Source: Thomasclavelia sp.
GTDB taxonomy: Bacteria; Bacillota_I; Bacilli_A; Erysipelotrichales; Coprobacillaceae
Direction of reading: 5' to 3'
NCBI GenBank assembly: GCA_020025035.1
Contig: JAHHSU010000063.1
Location: 1 to 5,162, forward strand
Length of the DNA: 5,162 nucleotides
This document shows, piece by piece, positions 1-4,912 of this stretch. How positions within the stretch are numbered: the first letter of the stretch is position 1; the number at the start of each line of letters is the position of its first letter. Under the pieces are notes generated by a model. The model was given only the letters and a program-made list of their open reading frames with translations. It was not told the DNA's origin and searched no databases. A program made the position numbers and the translations under genes.

Positions 1-23
1 CAAAGATAGCACGTTGCTAGGCA
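1..23 (+). rRNA. rrf: 3' end of 5S ribosomal RNA (partial)
   Basis: The first 23 bases match the form of a Firmicutes 5S rRNA 3' end, where the typical ending is GCGAGAGTAGGACGTTGCCAGGC: here the bases run CAAAGATAGCACGTTGCTAG and then GCA. The ACGTTGC(T/C)AGGC part would be the 3' strand of helix I and the AAGATAGC part the 3' side of the helix IV/V region. A strong hairpin terminator begins four bases later, as expected at the end of an rRNA operon. Only about a fifth of the molecule is in the window, so the 5' pairing partner cannot be checked. The comparison is from memory of the family, not a search. Confidence 0.72.
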
Positions 24-26
24 TTT

Positions 27-50
27 GTATCCTTTTGGATACCTTTTTTT
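27..50 (+). terminator. Rho-independent terminator of the upstream (rRNA) transcript
   Basis: A perfect 6-bp stem GTATCC/GGATAC (27-32 with 37-42) closes a TTTT loop. It is followed by C and seven T residues. It sits directly after the putative 5S 3' end and before the promoter of the next gene, so it would insulate that gene from rRNA transcription. Confidence 0.8.
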
Positions 51-51
51 G

Positions 52-80
52 TTTTGTTTCAAAAATTTTTTTGTTATAAT
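52..80 (+). promoter_or_regulatory. Extended -10 promoter for the lipoprotein-deoD-HAD operon
   Basis: TATAAT at 75-80 is a perfect -10 and is preceded by TGT (72-74), giving the extended TGnTATAAT form. The -35 is poor: TTTTGT at 52-57 with 17-bp spacing, or TTGTTT at 54-59 with 15-bp spacing. An extended -10 can compensate for this. Transcription would start near position 87, leaving a leader of about 25 bases before the first start codon. No other promoter is evident before deoD or the HAD gene. Confidence 0.65.
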
Positions 81-111
81 ATATTTATAACAGTGAAAGG
101 AATGGTGTTAT

Positions 112-543
112 TTGATAAAAAAATTACTTTGTTTATTATTACCTTTTTGTTTTGTTTCGTGTAAGGCAAAAGATAATATACCGAATTTTTCTATAGATTT
201 TTTTTATAAGGATTCGTGTGAATATTGTAATGCATTTAAAGAAAAAGCAATTCCATATTTTGAATCGAGATTTCAAGATAAAATAACAATTAATTACTAT
301 AATATTGAGGATGAAGATTCTAAAGAATATTATAGTACTATTATTGATAGATTAGATAATTTTGATGATGAATGGTATGAAAATGTTCCATTTATAGTGC
401 TTGATCCTTATTTTGCATTATTGGGGTATGGAGATGGTGAAGAAAAGTTAATAGCTGACGATTTTGTTAATGCATTGAACAATAAACCACTATCGAAAAA
501 ATTAGAATTATATCGATATAACTTTAAAGTAAATGTAGATTAA
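112..543 (+). CDS. Thioredoxin-fold lipoprotein, probable extracytoplasmic thiol-disulfide protein
   Basis: This 143-residue exported protein probably acts at the outer face of the membrane in thiol-disulfide exchange; its substrate is unknown. Residues 1-16 form a short lipoprotein signal (M-I-K-K, a Leu-rich core, then F-V-S) ending at Cys17. The lipobox is slightly atypical because Phe is at -3. A CxxC redox motif, C36-E-Y-C39, follows a beta strand (FFY), and V92-P93 fits the cis-proline loop of the thioredoxin fold. The start is TTG at 112: the upstream frame stops at 94-96, the ATG at 102 is in another frame, and AAAGGA at 96-101 is suitably placed. It ends 27 bases before deoD with no terminator, so it leads that operon. 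A functional tie to purine salvage is not evident. The fold is inferred from motifs only; no close family is recognised. Confidence 0.72.
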   Translation: MIKKLLCLLLPFCFVSCKAKDNIPNFSIDFFYKDSCEYCNAFKEKAIPYFESRFQDKITINYYNIEDEDSKEYYSTIIDRLDNFDDEWYENVPFIVLDPYFALLGYGDGEEKLIADDFVNALNNKPLSKKLELYRYNFKVNVD

Positions 544-570
544 ATATTTGTAAAAAAAGGAGGAAAATTT

Positions 571-1284
571 ATGTCTACACCACATAATCAAGCTAATAAA
601 GGAGAAATAGCTAAAACAGTTTTAATGCCTGGAGATCCATTAAGAGCAAAATTTCTTGCAAGTAAATATTTAACAGATGTCATTGAATTTAATTCAGTTA
701 GAAATATGCTTGGATATACTGGATATTATAAAGGCAAAAGGGTATCTATTATGGGGTCAGGAATGGGAATGCCTTCTATTGGTATTTATGCCTATGAATT
801 GTATACTCAATATGATGTAGAAACGATTATTCGTATTGGAAGTTGTGGCTCATTAAAAAAAGATGTAAAGGTTAGAGATATTATTATTGCACAAGGATCA
901 TGTACGGATTCAAATTTTGCTGTACAATACAATCTTGGTGGTACATTTAGTGCAATAAGTACTTATTCATTATTAGAAAGCGCTGTTTCAATTGCGCAAG
1001 GGCTAAATGTTAGGTTTCATGTAGGAAATGTTTTTTCTACTGACTGTTTTTATGTGCCTGAAGGAGATTCTAATTTAAAATGGGCAAAGGCTGGATGTTT
1101 GGGAATAGAAATGGAATCATATGCATTATTTACAACAGCTGCGTATTTACAAAAAAAATCCTTAACATTATTAACAGTATCAGATTCACTAGTTGATTTG
1201 GAAGAAACATCTTCATTAGAAAGAGAAAAAACGTTTACAGATATGATGGAAATAGCTTTAGAGGTTGCATATGCCAACGAGTAA
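571..1284 (+). CDS. deoD: Purine nucleoside phosphorylase, DeoD type
   Basis: It cleaves purine (deoxy)ribonucleosides with phosphate to the free base and (deoxy)ribose-1-phosphate in cytoplasmic purine salvage. The 237 residues span the whole family (about 235) and align with Escherichia coli PNP nearly without gaps. Conserved sites, numbered with Met1, are His5 (ribose contact from the neighbouring subunit), the G21-D22-P23-x-R25 phosphate loop, Arg44, R88-x-G-S91 (phosphate), Phe160, the E180-M181-E182 ribose site, S204-D205 with the catalytic Asp, and Arg218. This pattern marks the hexameric bacterial class, not the trimeric class. An excellent AAGGAGG at 557-563 lies 7 bases before ATG. 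It is the middle gene of a three-gene operon; its last 14 bases overlap the HAD gene. The loop after D205 (S-L-V-D-L-E-E) differs from E. coli (H-I-R-T-H-E-Q), which is ordinary divergence. Confidence 0.97.
   Translation: MSTPHNQANKGEIAKTVLMPGDPLRAKFLASKYLTDVIEFNSVRNMLGYTGYYKGKRVSIMGSGMGMPSIGIYAYELYTQYDVETIIRIGSCGSLKKDVKVRDIIIAQGSCTDSNFAVQYNLGGTFSAISTYSLLESAVSIAQGLNVRFHVGNVFSTDCFYVPEGDSNLKWAKAGCLGIEMESYALFTTAAYLQKKSLTLLTVSDSLVDLEETSSLEREKTFTDMMEIALEVAYANE
1260..1264 (+). promoter_or_regulatory. Ribosome binding site inside deoD that sets the HAD start
   Basis: AGAGG lies six bases before ATG at 1271, good spacing for that codon. The in-frame TTG at 1265 would abut the Shine-Dalgarno sequence and cannot use it. 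The ATG is therefore the preferred start. Confidence 0.65.
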
Positions 1285-1912
1285 AGTTGCGTTATTTGAT
1301 TTTGATGATACAATTTTACCTAAAGATTCTATGGCACGTTTAATTATCTATTGTATTCAATTACACCCATTTTCTTTGAGATATATTTTTAAAATTATTG
1401 GATATTCATTTTTGTATATATGTAGGATATGCGATTTTATTAAGTTAAAGGAGGCAATTTTGTTTCCACTAGATATACTTTCTAATCAAGAAATATCTAC
1501 ATTTTACAAACAATGTTTAATTCCAAATTACTATGTAAATGTTATAGATGAAATTAAACAAAAGAAAAAAGAGAATTATATTTTATTTTTAGTATCTGCT
1601 TCTCCAGAAGCGTATTTAAAATACACTGATTTACCTTTTGATTACATTATTGGAACTAAAACAAAAGAATTAGGTAATCATAGTAGTTCAACAATTATAG
1701 GAATGAATTGTAAAAGTGAAGAAAAAGTAAGAAGAATTAACAGCATTTTAAAGAAAAATAATATTGAAATTGATTATGAAAATTCATATGCATATTCTGA
1801 TTCTAATAGCGATTATCCTATGATGAAATTAGTAAAAAATAGAGTTCGTATTTCAAAAAAAGACGGAAGTATGAGTGAATATGTTTATCCACAAAAAAAC
1901 TTAGTTGTATAA
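1271..1912 (+). CDS. HAD superfamily (subfamily IB) phosphatase
   Basis: This is a cytoplasmic phosphohydrolase of the phosphoserine-phosphatase-like HAD-IB group, 213 residues from ATG. Motif I is D10-F-D12-D-T14, with Asp10 as nucleophile and Asp12 as acid/base. A helical, rather hydrophobic C1 cap spans about residues 20-90. Motif II is Ser109 in L-V-S-A-S, motif III is probably Lys152 in S-E-E-K, and motif IV is Y-S-D177-S-N-S-D181-Y-P-M-M. The usual Gly before the motif IV Asp is Ser. All catalytic residues are present, so an active enzyme is likely, but the substrate cannot be read from the sequence; HAD-IB members act on phosphoserine and various small phosphates. It overlaps deoD by 14 bases in another frame, which suggests translational coupling. 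An in-frame TTG at 1265 would add two residues but is less favoured. Its stop codon lies within the terminator hairpin. Confidence 0.88.
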   Translation: MPTSKVALFDFDDTILPKDSMARLIIYCIQLHPFSLRYIFKIIGYSFLYICRICDFIKLKEAILFPLDILSNQEISTFYKQCLIPNYYVNVIDEIKQKKKENYILFLVSASPEAYLKYTDLPFDYIIGTKTKELGNHSSSTIIGMNCKSEEKVRRINSILKKNNIEIDYENSYAYSDSNSDYPMMKLVKNRVRISKKDGSMSEYVYPQKNLVV

Positions 1913-1928
1913 ATAACTAAGTTTTTTT
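1893..1928. terminator. Bidirectional terminator after the deoD-HAD operon
   Basis: AACTTAGTT (1898-1906) pairs perfectly with AACTAAGTT (1915-1923) around an 8-base loop. Flanking A7 and T7 tracts lengthen the pairing to 14 bp (1893-1906 with 1915-1928). The T-tract serves the + strand operon. The matching A-tract gives a T-run on the other strand, so the element could also stop transcription arriving from the DUF378 gene about 100 bases away. The HAD stop codon (1910-1912) is in the loop. Confidence 0.85.
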
Positions 1929-2029
1929 GAATGTTATCATTAAAAACTGCTATATTAATTAAAATGTATCATAAAAATATAACTAGCGTGGCATGTTGTA
2001 TTAAATTGTAAAAGATAGATGTATAGGTA

Positions 2030-2230
2030 TTAGCATTTTTCTAAATCAACAAATAATAACATAATATTAATGATTCCAGAAATTCCAATAATAATATAAA
2101 TTAAATTAGTAAAAAATGAACCTGCTCCAAAAATATAATCAACTAGATTAAATGAAAACATTCCAATTAATCCCCAATTTATTGCCCCTATAATCGAAAA
2201 GATCAATGCTGTCTTTTGTATAATGTTCAT
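2030..2230 (-). CDS. DUF378 family small membrane protein
   Basis: This 66-residue integral membrane protein has two predicted transmembrane helices, about residues 6-28 and 38-61. It carries the DUF378 hallmark I-N-W-G-L-I-G at 17-23 in the first helix and N-L-V-D-Y-I-F-G in the connecting loop (B. subtilis YuzA belongs to this family). The function of the family is not established. The length is normal and the gene appears complete. AAAGGAGG (complement of 2240-2247) lies nine bases before ATG, a very strong ribosome site that supports this short gene as real. It is monocistronic, divergent from the YdcC/GerS-like gene, and converges on the deoD operon. Confidence 0.9.
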   Translation of the reverse strand: MNIIQKTALIFSIIGAINWGLIGMFSFNLVDYIFGAGSFFTNLIYIIIGISGIINIMLLFVDLEKC

Positions 2231-2272
2231 GATTTTATACCTCCTTTATATAGTATTAACTTATCTATCAAA

Positions 2273-2301
2273 ATTATACTATCATATTTAATAAGATAAA
2301 A
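2273..2301 (-). promoter_or_regulatory. Candidate vegetative promoter for the DUF378 gene
   Basis: On the - strand a perfect TATAAT -10 is read from 2278 to 2273. At 17-bp spacing the -35 would be TTTTAT (2301-2296), a poor match. The predicted start near 2266 leaves a leader of about 36 bases containing the ribosome site. The same bases lie inside the candidate + strand promoter region, so the two divergent promoters would overlap. Confidence 0.45.
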
Positions 2302-2309
2302 CATATACA
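2282..2309 (+). promoter_or_regulatory. Candidate sigma-E-type (sporulation) promoter for the YdcC/GerS-like gene
   Basis: TCATATT at 2282-2288 is a perfect match to the Bacillus sigma-E -35 form KMATATT. CATATACA at 2302-2309 matches six of eight bases of the -10 form CATACAMT. The spacer is 13 bases, one shorter than usual. A start near 2316 would fit the ribosome site at 2322-2329. No convincing sigma-A promoter precedes this gene (TATACT at 2275-2280 lacks a -35). The region is AT-rich and chance matches are possible. Confidence 0.35.
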
Positions 2310-2321
2310 TAAAGTACATAG

Positions 2322-2329
2322 AAAGGTGG
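2322..2329 (+). promoter_or_regulatory. Ribosome binding site that sets the YdcC/GerS-like start
   Basis: AAAGGTGG lies five bases before ATG at 2335. The in-frame GTG at 2326 is inside this site and so cannot be the start. The protein therefore begins M-K-K-K, as expected for a membrane anchor or signal sequence. Confidence 0.7.
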
Positions 2330-2334
2330 TTTGT

Positions 2335-3312
2335 ATGAAAAAGAAAATCATTATTATTTCATTAGTTTGTTTTATTGTAATTAGCGGATTAGTTTTTTTT
2401 ATAAGAAAAGAAAAAAGTATCACAAAAAAGGTCAATGAAAGAAAAGATAATATTCAAGATTATCATTTGGAAGCTAATATGGAAATGGTTATAGGAGATG
2501 AAGTAAAAACATATAAGGTAGATGTAGATTATTTAAATCATGATGGTGAATATTTTAAGGTTTCTATATTTGATAAGTTACTAAATCAATCTCAAGTTAT
2601 TATGCGTAATTTAGAAGGCGTATATGTTTACACACCATCTATTAATCAAGTGTATAAGTTTAAAAGTGAGTGGCCGTATAATAGTGATAAACCTTATATA
2701 TATCAAACATTATTAAAGTATTTTGACCAAGAATATGAGCTTAAAAAAGAAAATAATCATGTCTTATTAAGAGGGAATGTGACTCATCCTCATGATCAAA
2801 GCATTGTACGACAAGAAATATGTTTGAGTAAAGATTTAATTCCACAATATGTTAGTGTGCTAGATGAACAAGGAACAGAAAAGATTCATGTAGAATTTAC
2901 TAAATTTGAGTATAATCAAGGTGTAGATCAAAAAATATTTGAAGTAACACCCTATGATCAAACACAAACGAGTAGTTTTGACGACTATCCATTATTCCCA
3001 TTAGAAGTATTTGGTAGTAAATTGACCAGTCAAGAACAAACATCAGTAAATGGAAATACAAAGCATATTTTACAATTTTCTGGAGATAAAAACTTTACTA
3101 TTATAGAAACAATTAATGATAAGGAAAAAGAACAAGAAATAATTACAACATCTGGAGAATTGATCGATTTAGTAGGTGGCTTTGGAGTATATGAAAATGA
3201 TGAATTAAAAATGTTGTATCCTGGTATGACATGTAGTGTATACTCAAAAGATATGACAAAATTTGAGTTGATTGAAGTAGGAAATAGTCTGCGCGTTGAA
3301 GTATTAAAATAA
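2335..3312 (+). CDS. LolA-fold membrane-anchored protein, YdcC/GerS-like
   Basis: This 325-residue protein is likely anchored by one N-terminal helix (about residues 5-23, after M-K-K-K) with the rest outside the membrane. There is no lipobox cysteine, unlike lipoprotein GerS. Residues 30-205 look like a LolA/RseB-type half-barrel, with repeated beta strands and the family-like stretch V-Y-V-Y-T-P-S-I-N-Q (96-105) followed by K-S-E-W-P-Y-N (110-116). A second beta-rich domain follows from D216 to the end (D-D-Y-P-L-F-P near its start). Related proteins in B. subtilis (YdcC) and C. difficile (GerS) are encoded immediately upstream of an alanine racemase and are made in the mother cell; GerS is needed for germination through cortex modification. 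The same neighbour is present here 50 bases downstream. Role in sporulation or germination is inferred from family and context. An alternative is a generic LolA-like envelope protein. Confidence 0.75.
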   Translation: MKKKIIIISLVCFIVISGLVFFIRKEKSITKKVNERKDNIQDYHLEANMEMVIGDEVKTYKVDVDYLNHDGEYFKVSIFDKLLNQSQVIMRNLEGVYVYTPSINQVYKFKSEWPYNSDKPYIYQTLLKYFDQEYELKKENNHVLLRGNVTHPHDQSIVRQEICLSKDLIPQYVSVLDEQGTEKIHVEFTKFEYNQGVDQKIFEVTPYDQTQTSSFDDYPLFPLEVFGSKLTSQEQTSVNGNTKHILQFSGDKNFTIIETINDKEKEQEIITTSGELIDLVGGFGVYENDELKMLYPGMTCSVYSKDMTKFELIEVGNSLRVEVLK

Positions 3313-3315
3313 TTT

Positions 3316-3344
3316 TTGACATTCCTTCCTTTTGTGAGTAGAAT
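3316..3344 (+). promoter_or_regulatory. Strong sigma-A promoter for alr
   Basis: TTGACA (3316-3321, perfect -35) and TAGAAT (3339-3344, five of six) are separated by exactly 17 bases. It lies in the 50-base gap between the YdcC/GerS-like gene and alr, so alr can be transcribed on its own. The predicted start is near 3351, leaving a leader of about 12 bases that consists almost entirely of the ribosome site. Confidence 0.8.
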
Positions 3345-3362
3345 GGTAAAAGAGGTGAGGAT

Positions 3363-4436
3363 ATGATGAGTTGTTATCGTGAAACATATGTCAATATAGA
3401 TATGAATAATTTAATATATAATATTGAATATATATATCGTATAAGCAAAAAACCATTATTAGCAATTATTAAGGCAAATGCTTATGGACACGGAGACTTT
3501 GTTCTTGCAAAAGAATTAGAAAATCATCCTCAAATATATGGATTTGGTGTTGCAACACTAAAAGAAGCTATTGATTTAAAACAACAAGGAATAAAAAAAC
3601 CTATTCTTGTAATTGGAACTACTTTAATTGAAGATGTTAAACACGCCATTATGCACCATATTACAATTACTGCTTATTCACTAGAGTTTATTCAACAATT
3701 AGCAACTTTAAAGTTAGATAATGTATTAAAGGTGCATATTAAAGTTGATTCAGGAATGAATCGACTTGGATTAAAAACAAAAGAAGAAATGGAAAAAGCA
3801 TACCAATTATTAAAATCAAATCCTATGATTGATATAGAAGGTGTATTTACCCATTTTGCATCTGTAGATGATGATGAATTATCATATATAAATCAACTAA
3901 CAAAGTTTAAGAATATTATTGAGGGTTATCATTTTCAATGGATTCATGCAGATAATTCTGTTGCGACCATGTATTATCATGATGATTTTACAAATATGGA
4001 TCGATTAGGTATAGGAATGTATGGAATTGATCCTAAAAATTATGATAATCCTCATTTAAAGCAAGTAATGTCTTTATATACCACTGTCATGATGGTAAAA
4101 AAAATCCATAAAGGGGAAAAGGTAGGATACAATTTTACTTATACAGCTAGTAATGACGAGTATATTGCAACCTTACCTATTGGCTATGCTGATGGATTGA
4201 TAAGAAAAAATCAGGGAAGATCTGTATGGATTCATGGAAAAAAATATGAAATTGTTGGTAGAATTTGTATGGATCAAATGATGGTACGTGTGGATTCATC
4301 AGTACGTGTTGGAGATAAAGTAGAAATTTTTGGTGAGAATATTTCGCTTGTTGAAATGGCAAATGAATTACAAACCATCCCTTATGAAATTTTATGCTTG
4401 CTTTCAATGCGAATTGAACGTAGATATATTCGTTAA
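3363..4436 (+). CDS. alr: Alanine racemase
   Basis: It is a PLP-dependent cytoplasmic enzyme that interconverts L- and D-alanine, supplying D-Ala for peptidoglycan; in spore formers it also controls the germinant L-alanine. The N-terminal barrel carries the PLP lysine in I-K37-A-N-A-Y-G-H-G. K127-V-D-S-G-M-N-R134 matches the carbamylated lysine and Arg of the Geobacillus stearothermophilus enzyme. Arg214 (M-D-R-L-G-I-G-M-Y-G) contacts the PLP ring nitrogen. The C-terminal beta domain holds the second catalytic base Tyr256 (V-G-Y-N-F) and M303-D304. The end reads I-P-Y-E-I-L-C, then R-I-E-R-R-Y where R-V-P-R is usual. At 357 residues it is slightly short for the family (about 370-390) but complete. 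ATG codons at 3363 and 3366 are adjacent; both fit GAGGTG at 3352-3357. It has its own promoter and also lies downstream of the YdcC/GerS-like gene with no terminator between. Confidence 0.97.
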   Translation: MMSCYRETYVNIDMNNLIYNIEYIYRISKKPLLAIIKANAYGHGDFVLAKELENHPQIYGFGVATLKEAIDLKQQGIKKPILVIGTTLIEDVKHAIMHHITITAYSLEFIQQLATLKLDNVLKVHIKVDSGMNRLGLKTKEEMEKAYQLLKSNPMIDIEGVFTHFASVDDDELSYINQLTKFKNIIEGYHFQWIHADNSVATMYYHDDFTNMDRLGIGMYGIDPKNYDNPHLKQVMSLYTTVMMVKKIHKGEKVGYNFTYTASNDEYIATLPIGYADGLIRKNQGRSVWIHGKKYEIVGRICMDQMMVRVDSSVRVGDKVEIFGENISLVEMANELQTIPYEILCLLSMRIERRYIR

Positions 4437-4446
4437 AAAATTATTA

Positions 4447-4469
4447 AAACCAGGATTTAGTCCTGGTTT
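4447..4469. terminator. Shared bidirectional terminator of alr and perR
   Basis: AAACCAGGA (4447-4455) pairs perfectly with TCCTGGTTT (4461-4469) around the loop TTTAG. ATTTTAT follows on the + strand. On the - strand the hairpin is followed by TAATAATTTTTT, so it can work for both converging genes. The perR stop codon (4457-4459) is in the loop. Confidence 0.85.
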
Positions 4470-4849
4470 ATTTTATGTTGGCATTGCTGACATATACCAT
4501 TAAGTTGTATTTGAATGGAATCTACTTGTTGATCTATTTGGTGTTTGATTTGATCAAGTAGGTGTGTATCTAATGTTAAATCTATAATTTGGTGACAACA
4601 ATTACAAACGTAATGAATATGAGGGGTAATATTTCCATCATAGTGAAAACATCCATTTCCAATATCTAATTTTTTGATTTGTTTATTTCTTGTTAAGACT
4701 CCTAGATTTCGATAAACTGTTCCTAAAGATAATTCTGGATATTGTTTTTTTAAAGAAAAGTATATTTGTTCTGCAGTTGGATGATCACATCTAGATTTTA
4801 GTTCTAATAAAATTAATTCTCGTTGCTTTGAATATCTTGTTGTCTCCAT
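4457..4849 (-). CDS. perR: Peroxide-responsive repressor PerR (Fur family)
   Basis: This 130-residue DNA-binding metalloregulator would repress oxidative-stress and metal genes until Fe-catalysed histidine oxidation releases it. The winged helix covers residues 1-62, including D-H-P-T-A-E-Q-I-Y (22-30) and the recognition helix S-L-G-T-V-Y-R-N-L (41-49). All regulatory-metal ligands of B. subtilis PerR have counterparts: His23 (H37), Asp71 (D85), His77 (H91), His79 (H93) and Asp90 (D104). The Asp at 90, where Fur proteins have Glu, favours PerR over Fur. The structural zinc site is C82-x-x-C85 and C120-x-x-C123. The N-terminus is about 14 residues shorter than in B. subtilis, lacking the first part of helix 1, as in many clostridial homologues. 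AAAGGAGA precedes ATG by six bases. It converges on alr and lies 59 bases downstream of the YlbJ-like gene. Confidence 0.9.
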   Translation of the reverse strand: METTRYSKQRELILLELKSRCDHPTAEQIYFSLKKQYPELSLGTVYRNLGVLTRNKQIKKLDIGNGCFHYDGNITPHIHYVCNCCHQIIDLTLDTHLLDQIKHQIDQQVDSIQIQLNGICQQCQHKINQD

Positions 4850-4871
4850 AAATTATCTCCTTTGTTATTAG

Positions 4872-4889
4872 TAATTATTATTAATAATA
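4872..4889. promoter_or_regulatory. Candidate PerR operator over the perR -10 region
   Basis: TATTATTAATAATA (4876-4889) is a perfect 14-bp palindrome covering the -10 and the predicted start of perR. The overlapping 15-mer at 4872-4886 matches 10 of 14 fixed bases of the Bacillus PerR box TTATAATnATTATAA. This placement would give autorepression. The AT-rich background weakens the match, so the operator is an inference. Confidence 0.4.
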
Positions 4890-4912
4890 TAAATTTTGTT
4901 TGTATTTGTCAA
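4884..4912 (-). promoter_or_regulatory. Sigma-A promoter for perR
   Basis: On the - strand TTGACA (4912-4907, perfect) and TATTAT (4889-4884, five of six) are 17 bases apart. The start would be near 4877, with a leader of about 28 bases containing AAAGGAGA. The -35 overlaps the last codons of the YlbJ-like gene: its TGA stop is inside TTGACA. Confidence 0.75.

Noticed and set aside
7..19. TAGCA-CGT-TGCTA stem-loop as an independent small RNA or terminator stem
   Set aside because: The same bases fit the 3' end of 5S rRNA better, where the final ~10 bases pair with the 5' end.
1050..1313. 87-codon open frame on the - strand
   Set aside because: It lies antisense across the 3' part of deoD and the start of the HAD gene, whose catalytic motifs are intact. 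The predicted peptide has no recognisable features and no ribosome site was found.
1949..1987. Possible imperfect hairpin GCTATATT ... AATATAACTAGC
   Set aside because: It needs a three-base bulge and a loop of about 20 bases, and has no T-tract. It is too weak to call a terminator or RNA.
1931..2011. 26-codon open frame (M-L-S-L-K-T-A...) just after the operon terminator
   Set aside because: It has no ribosome site and is preceded directly by the terminator T-tract. It shows no conserved features and has the length expected by chance.
2261..2299. TTATCT ... AGATAA inverted repeat between the divergent genes
   Set aside because: It is only six bases per arm, 27 bases apart in AT-rich sequence. 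It does not match a known operator.
2326..2334. GTG start adding three residues (M-V-C) to the YdcC/GerS-like protein
   Set aside because: The GTG is part of the ribosome site AAAGGTGG used by ATG 2335. The added Cys3 would not form a lipobox.
4177..4407. 76-codon open frame on the - strand
   Set aside because: It is antisense to the conserved C-terminal domain of alr, which includes M303-D304. It is a shadow of that gene.
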